Positions 1-7,331 of a DNA stretch of 16,628 nucleotides are shown piece by piece. The position numbers and the translations under genes are program-made. The stretch comes from SG8-40 sp035528435. Lineage in GTDB: Bacteria; Pseudomonadota; Gammaproteobacteria; Burkholderiales; Eutrophovitaceae. The DNA is taken from positions 1 through 16,628 of the forward strand of contig DATKYN010000038.1 of assembly GCA_035528435.1 (NCBI GenBank), in the 5' to 3' direction. The first letter of the stretch is position 1, and each line of letters starts with the position of its first letter. A model generated the notes under the pieces. The model was not told the DNA's origin. It saw only the letters and a program-made list of their open reading frames with translations, and ran no database searches.

Positions 1-344
1 TGCTCGGGGATGGGGCGCGTGTCGGGTCCAACGCAGTGGTTGTGAAGGATGTCCCCCAAGGCGCCACTGCGGTGGGTATCCCGGCACGCATACTGGATGA
101 GGAATCCAAGGTGATGCGCGAGGAGGCCGCAGAGCGTATGGGTTTTTCGGCCTATGCCATCAGCGCCGACATGAACGATCCGGTGGTGAAAGCCATTCAT
201 GGATTGGTAGACCATACGGCCCATATGGACGGTTGCATCGCCTACATTCTCGAGGAGCTCGAGAAACTGGGTGTCAAGGTGGAAGACGAGAGGGCCACAG
301 CAGACAAGTTCGACCCGGACTACCTCAACAAGATTGTTGACTAA
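1..344 (+). CDS. cysE: Serine O-acetyltransferase, C-terminal part (5' end outside window)
   Basis: The reading frame is open from base 3 and ends at TAA 342-344, so only the last ~114 residues are present. The first visible residues (LGDGARVGSNAVVVKDVP, then GATAVGIPAR) are the end of the left-handed beta-helix of hexapeptide acyltransferases in the CysE form. An alpha-helical tail of about 80 residues follows (ILDEESKVMREEAAERMGF...), as in the longer CysE proteins found beside isc genes in pseudomonads. CysE transfers acetyl from acetyl-CoA to serine, giving O-acetylserine for cysteine synthesis in the cytoplasm, and cysteine is the sulfur source of the desulfurases downstream. The protein ends in IVD rather than the C-terminal Ile usual for binding CysK, so I make no claim about a cysteine synthase complex. 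Family is sure; the catalytic half is not visible. Confidence 0.93.
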   Translation, partial: LGDGARVGSNAVVVKDVPQGATAVGIPARILDEESKVMREEAAERMGFSAYAISADMNDPVVKAIHGLVDHTAHMDGCIAYILEELEKLGVKVEDERATADKFDPDYLNKIVD

Positions 345-357
345 AACAGTCGGGAAA
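333..357 (+). promoter_or_regulatory. IscR type 1-like operator, site 1 (over the -35 box)
   Basis: The core GACTAAAACAGTC (339-351) has perfect GACT/AGTC arms and fits the type 1 IscR core GACTRWWWYAGTC at all 13 positions. Over the full 25-base consensus, as I remember it, about 22 positions agree. The site covers the -35 box and the cysE stop codon. In E. coli, [2Fe-2S]-IscR represses its own operon through such sites, so negative autoregulation is the natural inference. Confidence 0.75.
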
Positions 358-366
358 GTCTATACT
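337..366 (+). promoter_or_regulatory. Sigma70-like promoter of the iscR-suf operon
   Basis: TTGACT (337-342) and TATACT (361-366) each match the sigma70 consensus at 5 of 6 positions and lie 18 bases apart. Transcription would start near 373, leaving a leader of about 65 bases before the iscR ATG. The -35 box overlaps the last codons of cysE, so cysE and the operon are at least partly separate transcription units. Confidence 0.75.
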
Positions 367-386
367 CGACCAACTTGCTCTGGTAT
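362..386 (+). promoter_or_regulatory. IscR type 1-like operator, site 2 (over the -10 box and start site)
   Basis: The core GACCAACTTGCTC (368-380) is imperfect (9 of 13), but the flanks ATACTC and TGGTAT fit almost fully, about 20 of 25 overall. It resembles the degenerate sites in the E. coli iscR promoter. It lies 29 bases downstream of site 1 and covers the -10 box and probable start point. Confidence 0.6.
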
Positions 387-424
387 TAATTTTCAGGGCT
401 AAACCAAGTTAATTCAACAAGTTG

Positions 425-437
425 GGTGAGGCAGCGT
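425..437 (+). promoter_or_regulatory. Ribosome binding site of iscR
   Basis: GGTGAGG (425-431) lies 6 bases before the ATG at 438. A GTG inside this motif (426) is in frame and would add four residues (MRQR). The Shine-Dalgarno position and the conserved IscR N-terminus MRLTTKGR favour the ATG. Confidence 0.65.
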
Positions 438-920
438 ATGCGACTGACGACGAAAGGGCGGTTTGCTGTAACGGCAATGGTGGATCTGGCGATCAGCGGC
501 GGTGAGCGGCCGGTGACGCTCGGGGACATCAGTGAGCGGCAAAAAATATCGCTTTCCTACCTGGAGCAACTGTTCGGCAAACTTCGCCGCAAAGCCCTTG
601 TTTCCAGCGTGCGTGGCCCCGGTGGTGGATATCGCCTTACGCGGCCGACTGCCGAGTTGTCGGTTGGGGAAATCATCCTCGCGGTGGACGAGCCAATCGA
701 TGCAACCCAATGTGGCGGCAAGGAGAACTGCCGCGATGAACACAAGTGCATCACCCATGACCTTTGGACGGACCTCAACCGGCATATTTTCGAGTATCTG
801 AATGCGGTGAAGTTGTCCGACCTGGTGGAGAAACAGAAAGAGAATGTAACGGCGGGTAACGTCGTCGAACTGGTTGACCGGCGCGACAGCAAGGTAAGTG
901 TGGTCACGGAGCCAGTCTGA
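438..920 (+). CDS. iscR: Rrf2-family [2Fe-2S] transcription regulator IscR
   Basis: The 160-residue product begins MRLTTKGRFAVTAM and has the winged helix-turn-helix of IscR, including the wing sequence RGPGGGYRL (59-67). The cluster ligands are all present at E. coli numbering: Cys92, Cys98, Cys104 and His107. Glu43, which in E. coli helps discriminate type 1 from type 2 sites, is also conserved. IscR senses [2Fe-2S] supply: the holo form represses biogenesis genes, the apo form regulates other targets. As first gene behind two IscR-like operators it very probably represses its own operon. Here the regulated genes are mainly suf genes, unlike the E. coli isc operon. A 44-base gap separates it from the desulfurase gene, without a visible promoter or terminator. 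Confidence 0.96.
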   Translation: MRLTTKGRFAVTAMVDLAISGGERPVTLGDISERQKISLSYLEQLFGKLRRKALVSSVRGPGGGYRLTRPTAELSVGEIILAVDEPIDATQCGGKENCRDEHKCITHDLWTDLNRHIFEYLNAVKLSDLVEKQKENVTAGNVVELVDRRDSKVSVVTEPV

Positions 921-964
921 CAGATGCCGGCTGCAAGTCACCCATTCCAGAGCCCTGACTGCTG

Positions 965-2107
965 ATGAACGCATATTTTGATCACAACGCAACGACCCGT
1001 ATCGATGAAGCCGTTCTCGATACGATGATGCCGTTCCTGCGTGAAGCATATGGCAATGCGTCGAGCAGACACGATGACGGCACGCGGGCACGCCAGGCAG
1101 TCGAGCTGGCGCGCGAACAGGTCGCAGCCCTGGTTGGCGCTCAACCGTCCCAGGTCGTGTTCGTGTCCGGCGGAACGGAAGCGAACAATATGTTCGTCAA
1201 GGGCATGGCTGCTTACCTCAAACCGGCGCAGATTGCCGTCTCCGCGATCGAACATCCGTGCGTGATGAAATCCGCCGCGAGCCTGGTGCGAAGCGGCTGG
1301 AAGCTGCGTAAGCTCGGGGTCGACACGAACGGTGTACTCGATCCGGCAGACCTTGACATGGCATTGCGCGAGCCCACCACAATAGTTTCAGTGATGCTCG
1401 CAAACAACGAGACCGGCGTACTGCAGCCGGTTGCGGAGGTGGCGAAACGCGCCCGCGCCGCGAACGCGTGGATGCACACCGATGCCGTGCAGTGTGCCGG
1501 CAAGCTACCGATAGATTTCGATTCGCTAGGGGTGCACGCATTGACCCTGTCCGCGCACAAGATGTACGGTCCGAAAGGGGCGGGTGCACTGGTGGTGGAC
1601 AAGCGTTTGCCGATCAAGCCGCTAATAGACGGCGGCGGACATGAGCATGGCTTGCGTTCCGGAACCGAGAACGTGCCGGCCATTGTCGGGTTTGGTGCAG
1701 CCTGTGAGCTCGCGGGGCGAAGAATGCAATTACTTGCGGAACAGTCAGCGCGGCTACGCGATCTTATAGAGACAGGGCTGGTGGAAAGTGGCGCAATCGT
1801 TTTCGGCGTGAGTTCTGCGCGTCTTCCAAACACCAGTTACTTTTCGTTCGAGAATATTGACGGTGAGTCGCTGGTCATCGAGTTGAACAAGGCCGGATTT
1901 TCCGTGGCGAGCGGTTCTGCGTGTTCGAGTACCAGTACCGAGCCCAGTTCGACGCTGTTGGCGATGGGAGTGGAACCTGATCTGGCACGCGGCGCGGTTC
2001 GCGTGAGCCTGGGAGCAGACAACACCGAGCAGCAGGCTCGGGATTTCTTGACAGCAGTAACACAGGTGGTTGCCCGGTTTCGCCGGATGACCGCTGTCGC
2101 AGTGTAG
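965..2107 (+). CDS. Group I cysteine desulfurase (IscS/NifS family, PLP-dependent)
   Basis: A fold-type I PLP enzyme of 380 residues that removes sulfur from cysteine, leaving alanine and an enzyme persulfide. Visible residues are His97 (EHP, stacks on PLP), Asp173 and Gln176 (HTDAVQ), the PLP lysine Lys199 in SAHKMYGPKG, and the persulfide cysteine Cys320 in SGSACSSTSTEPS. That long mobile loop marks group I, in contrast to the group II SufS encoded further down the same operon. The product is about 24 residues shorter than E. coli IscS (404) and ends at RFRRMTAVAV, so it seems to lack the C-terminal tail used by IscS to hold IscU; no iscU is present in the window. The ATG at 965 has no strong Shine-Dalgarno. 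It may feed sulfur to the SufBCD system or to thiolation of tRNA or cofactors. Family is sure, partner unknown, so I give no symbol. Confidence 0.92.
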   Translation: MNAYFDHNATTRIDEAVLDTMMPFLREAYGNASSRHDDGTRARQAVELAREQVAALVGAQPSQVVFVSGGTEANNMFVKGMAAYLKPAQIAVSAIEHPCVMKSAASLVRSGWKLRKLGVDTNGVLDPADLDMALREPTTIVSVMLANNETGVLQPVAEVAKRARAANAWMHTDAVQCAGKLPIDFDSLGVHALTLSAHKMYGPKGAGALVVDKRLPIKPLIDGGGHEHGLRSGTENVPAIVGFGAACELAGRRMQLLAEQSARLRDLIETGLVESGAIVFGVSSARLPNTSYFSFENIDGESLVIELNKAGFSVASGSACSSTSTEPSSTLLAMGVEPDLARGAVRVSLGADNTEQQARDFLTAVTQVVARFRRMTAVAV

Positions 2108-2115
2108 GAGCAAAT

Positions 2116-2448
2116 ATGGCGATACAGGTAACGCAAAAAGCAGCACAGCACATACGCAACGCGCTCGTGGGCAAAGGCGGTCTGGGGCTGCGTCTGGGTA
2201 TCAAGACGGTCGGTTGTTCGGGGCTGACCTATACGTTTGACTATGCCACCGAAGTCGGGGATGACGACGAAACGTTTGAATCGCACGATGTGACGGTGGT
2301 AGTGAAGCGCAGTGACCTCGCATTTATTGACGGGTCGACGCTTGATTTTGAGCGCCAGGGGTTGAATGAAATGTTCAAGATCAACAATCCCAAAGCGGTC
2401 GCGACGTGTGGTTGCGGCGAGAGCTTTACGGTCGAGTCCACTGCCTGA
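2116..2448 (+). CDS. iscA: A-type iron-sulfur carrier protein (IscA/SufA family)
   Basis: A HesB/IscA-like protein of 110 residues with the three conserved cysteines Cys34 (VGCSG), Cys98 and Cys100 (CGCGESF), one position off E. coli IscA numbering. Such proteins carry [2Fe-2S] or [4Fe-4S] clusters, or iron, from the scaffold to client proteins. The stretches GLRLGIKT, LDFERQGLNEMFKINNP and CGCGESFTV look more like IscA than SufA, though in this operon it would serve the SufBCD scaffold. The Shine-Dalgarno AGGAG (2106-2110) overlaps the TAG of the desulfurase gene, so the two are translationally close. The residual doubt is the IscA versus SufA label, not the function. Confidence 0.92.
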   Translation: MAIQVTQKAAQHIRNALVGKGGLGLRLGIKTVGCSGLTYTFDYATEVGDDDETFESHDVTVVVKRSDLAFIDGSTLDFERQGLNEMFKINNPKAVATCGCGESFTVESTA

Positions 2449-2470
2449 GCCACATACCGGGGAAACAGTT

Positions 2471-3907
2471 ATGAGCGCAGTTATTCAGAATCTTGTTAAT
2501 CAACCGTACAAACACGGGTTCCATACCGATATCGAGTCGGATGTCACCGCCCGGGGTCTGAGCGAAGACGTCATCCGCGGTATTTCGGCGAAGAAGAACG
2601 AGCCGGAGTGGTTGCTCGAGTTTCGTTTGAAAGCGTACCAGCACTGGCTGACGATGACCGAGCCCAAATGGCCCAACGTCAAGTACCCGAAGATTGATTT
2701 TCAGAACATTTCGTACTACTCGGCACCCAAGGCGAAAGCGACAAAGAAGTCGATGGATGAGGTAGACCCTGAACTGCTGCGCACTTTCGAAAAACTGGGT
2801 GTGCCCATGCACGAACGGGCCGCGCTCGCAGGTGTTGCCGTTGATGTGATTTTTGACAGCGTATCGGTAACCACGACGTACAAGGAGAAACTTGCCGAAT
2901 TCGGTATCGTCTTCTGCTCGTTTTCGGAAGCGGTTCACAACCACCCGGAACTGGTGAAACAATACCTCGGAAGCGTCGTGCCGCATACAGACAATTTTTA
3001 CGCGGCACTGAATTCGGCAGTATTCACCGATGGTTCGTTTTGCTTCATTCCGAAGGGAGTGAAGTGCCCGATGGATCTGTCGACCTACTTCCGCATCAAT
3101 ACCGAGGAATCCGGTCAATTCGAGCGGACCTTGATTGTGGCGGAGGAGGGTGCCTCGGTTTCCTATCTCGAAGGTTGCACCGCGCCCCAGTTTGACACCA
3201 ATCAGTTGCATGCTGCTGTGGTTGAATTGGTCGCACTGGATAATGCCGACATCAAATACTCGACGGTGCAAAACTGGTACGCCGGCGATGCTGACGGCAA
3301 GGGTGGTATCTACAATTTTGTGACCAAGCGGGGATTGTGCAAGGGAGTGAATTCGAAGATATCGTGGACGCAGGTCGAAACCGGATCGGCAATCACCTGG
3401 AAGTATCCCTCATGCGTATTGCTCGGTGACAACTCGGTAGGCGAGTTCTACTCGGTCGCCTTGACCAATCATCATCAGCAAGCCGATACCGGCACGAAGA
3501 TGGTGCACATCGGTAAAAATACCCGCAGTCGTATCATCAGCAAGGGTATCTCGGCGGGTCAGTCGAATAACAGCTACCGGGGGCTGGTCAAAATCGGCAC
3601 CCGTGCCGACGGCGCCCGCAACTATTCCCAGTGTGACTCGATGCTCATTGGCGATCGCTGCGGCGCGCATACGTTTCCGTACCTGCAGGTCGCCAACAAA
3701 AGCGCCACGGTCGAACATGAAGCCAGCACGTCGAAAATCGGCGAGGAGCAACTGTTCTATTTTTCAAGCCGCGGCATTGAAACCGAAGAAGCGGTGTCGA
3801 TGATCATTAATGGCTTTGTGCGTGACGTGTTCATACATTTGCCGATGGAGTTTGCGGTGGAAGCAACCAAACTTCTCGGCCTGAAACTGGAAGGAAGTGT
3901 TGGATGA
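2471..3907 (+). CDS. sufB: Fe-S cluster scaffold subunit SufB
   Basis: SufB is the core scaffold subunit of the cytoplasmic SufBC2D complex. The start chosen is ATG 2471, behind GGGGAA at 2458-2463, giving 478 residues; an open frame continues upstream into iscA but only as an overlap. Cys236 (LEGCTAP) matches the E. coli residue proposed to accept sulfur (Cys254). Cys388 (YSQCDSM) and Glu417 (VEHEA) match Cys405 and Glu434, implicated in building the cluster at the SufB-SufD interface. The beta-helix core and the C-terminal SufC-binding helices (LFYFSSRGI onward) are present, and the length is close to the 495 residues of the E. coli protein. Its stop overlaps the sufC start by four bases (ATGA), which suggests translational coupling and balanced complex assembly. 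Confidence 0.97.
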   Translation: MSAVIQNLVNQPYKHGFHTDIESDVTARGLSEDVIRGISAKKNEPEWLLEFRLKAYQHWLTMTEPKWPNVKYPKIDFQNISYYSAPKAKATKKSMDEVDPELLRTFEKLGVPMHERAALAGVAVDVIFDSVSVTTTYKEKLAEFGIVFCSFSEAVHNHPELVKQYLGSVVPHTDNFYAALNSAVFTDGSFCFIPKGVKCPMDLSTYFRINTEESGQFERTLIVAEEGASVSYLEGCTAPQFDTNQLHAAVVELVALDNADIKYSTVQNWYAGDADGKGGIYNFVTKRGLCKGVNSKISWTQVETGSAITWKYPSCVLLGDNSVGEFYSVALTNHHQQADTGTKMVHIGKNTRSRIISKGISAGQSNNSYRGLVKIGTRADGARNYSQCDSMLIGDRCGAHTFPYLQVANKSATVEHEASTSKIGEEQLFYFSSRGIETEEAVSMIINGFVRDVFIHLPMEFAVEATKLLGLKLEGSVG

Positions 3908-4689
3908 AGAACGATGATGCCACTGAGCTGCTCGACGTCGACGGCCTGACAGCCGCTATTGACAAGCACGAGATTCTGCGCGGGATCAAACTTAACGTTC
4001 GCGCCGGGGAAGTCCACGCCATCATGGGGCCCAACGGCTCAGGCAAAAGCACGTTTGCCAAGGTCCTTGCAGGTCATCCGGCCTACGAAGTTACCGGTGG
4101 CACTGTAAGGTTCGAGGGCGCCGATTTGCTGGAGTTGTCGCCGGAAGAGCGTGCCCGTGCGGGAGTTTTTCTGGGGTTTCAGTACCCGGTCGAGGTGCCC
4201 GGTGTGACCAACAGCGGTTTCCTGCGGTTGGCCTACAACACGGTCCAGTCAGCTCGTGGCAACGAAGAGCTTGATCCTCTGGAGTTTGACGATTTTGTTC
4301 GCGACAAGATGCAGTTGCTTGAAATGCATCCGGATTTTCTCGAGCGCAGCCTGAATGCGGGATTCTCCGGTGGCGAGAAAAAGCGCAACGAGATTCTTCA
4401 GATGGCTTTGCTTGAGCCGCGGCTGGCGATTCTTGACGAAACCGACTCCGGTCTCGATATTGACGCCTTGCGGATCGTGGCCAATGGCGTGAATCAGCTG
4501 CACACCGATCAGAATGCGGTTGTGCTGGTTACGCATTATCAGCGGCTGCTTGACTATATTGAACCTGACTATGTTCACGTCATGGAGAACGGCCGCATTA
4601 TCAAGACCGGGGACAAATCTCTGGCGCATGAGCTTGAAAGCCGCGGATACGACTGGGTGGCGCGCGAGTATAGCGAGAGGGCCGCATGA
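3904..4689 (+). CDS. sufC: SUF ABC-type ATPase SufC
   Basis: A soluble ABC ATPase of 261 residues that drives conformational change in SufBC2D. Motifs in order: Walker A GPNGSGKST (42-50, Lys48), Q-loop Gln93, signature FSGGEKKR (154-161), Walker B LAILDET with Asp178 and Glu179, and H-loop His211. The pattern GEKKRNEILQMALLEP after the signature, and ETDSGLDID as D-loop, are typical of SufC rather than of transporter ATPases. There is no membrane segment. Both ends overlap neighbours by four bases (ATGA at 3904 with sufB and at 4686 with sufD), placing the three complex subunits in one coupled block. Confidence 0.97.
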   Translation: MKNDDATELLDVDGLTAAIDKHEILRGIKLNVRAGEVHAIMGPNGSGKSTFAKVLAGHPAYEVTGGTVRFEGADLLELSPEERARAGVFLGFQYPVEVPGVTNSGFLRLAYNTVQSARGNEELDPLEFDDFVRDKMQLLEMHPDFLERSLNAGFSGGEKKRNEILQMALLEPRLAILDETDSGLDIDALRIVANGVNQLHTDQNAVVLVTHYQRLLDYIEPDYVHVMENGRIIKTGDKSLAHELESRGYDWVAREYSERAA

Positions 4690-6008
4690 CAGTGAAGGAG
4701 CTTGATTTTCTGGGCACGTTACTGGCACCGGCCGCCGCGGCTGAGGAGCAGCCGCACAGCTGGCTGAAAGCGCGGCGGGCATCGGCGCTTGAGCGGGCAT
4801 CGGCTCTCTCAGTGCCAACCACGCGGGACGAAGATTGGCGGTTTACCGACTTATCGTCCCTGTATCGCCTCAAGCTCAAGCCTGCCGCTGCTGCAGGCGA
4901 AGTAGACGCAGCGGTCATACAGACACAGTTCTTTCCGGAAGCGGTTCGACGGCTGGTTTTTATCGATGGGTGTTTTCATCGAGCGACTTCGAGCTTGCCG
5001 GAAGGCGGCGGTGTGAGAATTGCCAACCTCCAGACCGCGCTTTCGGACACAGGATGGCAGGGTTCGCATGGTGCCATTGAAGAGCATCTGGCAGCGATTG
5101 CCGACGTTGGTCAGGATGTGTTCGCGGCTGCCAACACGGCGTACCTTCAGGACGCGGCGATCGTTCACGCAACGGGAAACGGTGATGCGGGCAGCGAGTT
5201 GGTCCATGTCATCAATGTCACGACCGGGCGTGAAATCGGTACCAGTCCGCGTTTGCTCGTGGTCGCGGAAAGTGGCGCACGCTGTACCGTTATTGAAGAC
5301 TATGTCGCTTTAGGGGGCGCTGCCTATTTGACTAATTCGGTGTGCGAATTGGCTATTGCACCGAATGCCGAGGTCAACCACATCAAGGTTCAGCGAGAGG
5401 CGGACACGGCTTTCCATATCGCGAATACTTCTGTGCTGATGCAGTCGGACTCTCGCTACCGTAACTGGTCGATGAGTATCGGCGGGAGAATTTCCCGGCA
5501 CAATCTGAATGTGTACCAGAAGGGCACCGGAATAGATTGTGAGATGCACGGGCTTGCGATGATTTCGGGGCGTCAGCACGCGGACACACACTCATCGATT
5601 GACCATGCTTTTCCTCATGGCACCAGTCGGCAGATACACAAGACCATAGCGGGTGGTTCCGCGCACGCGGTATTCAACGGCAAGATACTGGTGCGTGAAG
5701 GCGCTCAGCAGACGAATTCATCGCAGCAAAACCGTAATCTGTTGCTAAGCCCTCGCGCGACAGTGGACACCAAGCCGCAGCTTGAAATCTTCGCCGATGA
5801 CGTCAAGTGTGCCCATGGCGCGACCGTCGGGCAGATGGATGCAGAAGAGCTGTTTTACCTGAAGAGCCGTGGCCTTTCGGAATCGACCGCGCGCAATCTG
5901 CTAACGTACGCATTTGCCAAAGAGGTGGTCGAGCATATCCCGGTTGCTTCCCTGGTTTCAGTTCTTGAGAGCTATATTCTCGAGCAAACGCGCAGCAAGG
6001 AGGCGTGA
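4686..6008 (+). CDS. sufD: Fe-S cluster scaffold subunit SufD
   Basis: SufD (440 residues) is the SufB paralogue that completes SufBC2D. The N-terminal ~150 residues form the less conserved helical part; the beta-helix core follows. Near the end lie DDVKCAHGATVGQMD with Cys375 and His377, the latter matching E. coli His360 at the cluster-building interface, and ELFYLKSRGLS, the SufC-contacting helices. SufD is also linked to iron acquisition in E. coli. The start ATG overlaps the sufC stop (ATGA), and the TGA stop overlaps the sufS ATG by one base. A 12-base unit repeats at 4775-4786 and 4793-4804, encoding a doubled RASAL, which looks like a small in-frame duplication in the variable N-terminus. 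Confidence 0.95.
   Translation: MTVKELDFLGTLLAPAAAAEEQPHSWLKARRASALERASALSVPTTRDEDWRFTDLSSLYRLKLKPAAAAGEVDAAVIQTQFFPEAVRRLVFIDGCFHRATSSLPEGGGVRIANLQTALSDTGWQGSHGAIEEHLAAIADVGQDVFAAANTAYLQDAAIVHATGNGDAGSELVHVINVTTGREIGTSPRLLVVAESGARCTVIEDYVALGGAAYLTNSVCELAIAPNAEVNHIKVQREADTAFHIANTSVLMQSDSRYRNWSMSIGGRISRHNLNVYQKGTGIDCEMHGLAMISGRQHADTHSSIDHAFPHGTSRQIHKTIAGGSAHAVFNGKILVREGAQQTNSSQQNRNLLLSPRATVDTKPQLEIFADDVKCAHGATVGQMDAEELFYLKSRGLSESTARNLLTYAFAKEVVEHIPVASLVSVLESYILEQTRSKEA
5997..6007 (+). promoter_or_regulatory. Ribosome binding site that decides the sufS start
   Basis: AAGGAGG at 5997-6003 lies inside the end of sufD. A GTG at 6005 would be only one base away, too close to be used, whereas ATG 6008 is four bases away. 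I therefore place the sufS start at 6008. Confidence 0.65.
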
Positions 6009-7267
6009 TGGGCGCGACAACCGCATTGAAGAATAAACCTGCAGGTCAGGCGCTGGATGTGGAACGCGTCCGGTCGGATTTTCCGATTCTTGGCCTGAAA
6101 GTGAATGGCAAGCAGCTTGCGTATCTTGACAGCGCTGCCAGCGCCCAGGTGCCCCAACAGGTGATAGACCGGCTGACGCACTACCACAGCTGCGAGCACG
6201 CAAATATTCATCGAGGGGTGCATTACCTCTCCGAGCAGGCGACTAATGCCTACGAGGCAGCGCGCAAGAAAATACAGCGTTTCATCAACGCTGCCCATGA
6301 CCGGGAAGTTATTTTCACCCGGGGGACCACTAATGCCATCAATACGGTCGCCCATGGTTTTGGGCGGGCATTTGTTGGCGAGGGTGACGAAATCATCATT
6401 TCTCATATGGAGCATCACTCCAATATCGTCCCGTGGCAGATGCTGTGTGAGGAAAAAGGCGCCAGGCTCAAGGTAATTCCGGTCGACGACACCGGGCAGT
6501 TACTGGTTGACGAGTATCGCAAGCTGCTTGGTGAGCGCACCAAACTCGTTGCGATCACGCACGTATCGAACGTGCTGGGAACAGTCAATCCGGTCAAGGA
6601 AATGATCGCGATGGCCCATGCCCACGGCGTGCCCGTGCTGATTGACGGGGCGCAGGGGGTGCCGCACATGAAAGTCGATGTGCAGGATCTGGATTGTGAT
6701 TTCTACGCGTTTTCGGGACATAAGATGTGTGGTCCGACCGGTATCGGCATTCTCTACGGCAAATCGTCGTTGCTTGAAAAGATGCAACCTTACGAAGGTG
6801 GCGGCGACATGATCCTGTCGGTGACACTGGAGAAAACCACTTACAACACTATTCCCTACAAATTCGAAGCGGGTACCCCGCCGATTGCGGCAGCAATCGG
6901 CCTGGGAACTGCGGTGGATTATCTCGAATCCATCGGCGTCGCTGCGATTCAGGCGCACGAACACAGTCTGGTCGAATACGGCACCGAGGCGTTATCCGGT
7001 ATAGAGGGCGTTCAACTGTACGGGACGGCCCCGGATAAAGCGGGTGTCCTGTCGTTCAATATTGCGGGAGTGCATGCCCACGATGTTGGCACGATCCTGA
7101 ACGACGAGGGCGTGGCAGTTCGCACCGGTCATCATTGTGCGCAGCCATTGATGCAACGCTATGGCGTACCGGCAACCGCACGTGCGTCCTTTTATTTGTA
7201 CAACACGCTGGAAGAAGTGGATCAACTTGCCGCGGGGATACGACGCGTGCAGCAGATTTTCGGGTAG
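6008..7267 (+). CDS. sufS: Group II cysteine desulfurase SufS (SufU-dependent type)
   Basis: A PLP enzyme of 419 residues supplying persulfide sulfur to the SUF scaffold. Key residues, offset by 13 from E. coli SufS: His136 (EHHSN), Asp213 and Gln216 (DGAQ), PLP lysine Lys239 (SGHKM), persulfide cysteine Cys377 (RTGHHCAQP) and Arg392. His358, in the HAHDV segment 19 residues before Cys377, corresponds to His342 of Bacillus subtilis SufS, which takes over a zinc ligand of SufU; E. coli SufS has Tyr there. The next gene encodes SufU, so the pair fits. The N-terminus is about 13 residues longer than in E. coli. The gene sits directly on sufD (TGATG), and a 64-base gap without visible signals separates it from sufU. 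Confidence 0.96.
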   Translation: MGATTALKNKPAGQALDVERVRSDFPILGLKVNGKQLAYLDSAASAQVPQQVIDRLTHYHSCEHANIHRGVHYLSEQATNAYEAARKKIQRFINAAHDREVIFTRGTTNAINTVAHGFGRAFVGEGDEIIISHMEHHSNIVPWQMLCEEKGARLKVIPVDDTGQLLVDEYRKLLGERTKLVAITHVSNVLGTVNPVKEMIAMAHAHGVPVLIDGAQGVPHMKVDVQDLDCDFYAFSGHKMCGPTGIGILYGKSSLLEKMQPYEGGGDMILSVTLEKTTYNTIPYKFEAGTPPIAAAIGLGTAVDYLESIGVAAIQAHEHSLVEYGTEALSGIEGVQLYGTAPDKAGVLSFNIAGVHAHDVGTILNDEGVAVRTGHHCAQPLMQRYGVPATARASFYLYNTLEEVDQLAAGIRRVQQIFG

Positions 7268-7331
7268 CAAGAAGAACCGACTTGGTAAATATCAATGGAT
7301 AGGCACGCAGCCGCAGCGTAACAAGCACAGC

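Noticed and set aside
426..437. GTG 426 as iscR start
   Set aside because: It falls inside the Shine-Dalgarno motif, and IscR proteins begin at the MRLT that ATG 438 provides.
414..1091. Antisense open frame across iscR and the desulfurase start
   Set aside because: It would cross the iscR start and RBS in antisense, has no recognisable domain, and iscR is certain on the plus strand.
2366..2470. Upstream extension of sufB into iscA
   Set aside because: SufB homology and a Shine-Dalgarno support ATG 2471; the extra residues are iscA read in another frame.
2426..3271. Long antisense open frame (281 codons) opposite sufB
   Set aside because: It lies wholly against a well-conserved gene, starts and ends without signals, and its product resembles no family. 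High-GC codon bias creates such frames.
7295..7321. Eight-codon frame before sufU
   Set aside because: No Shine-Dalgarno and too short to distinguish from chance.
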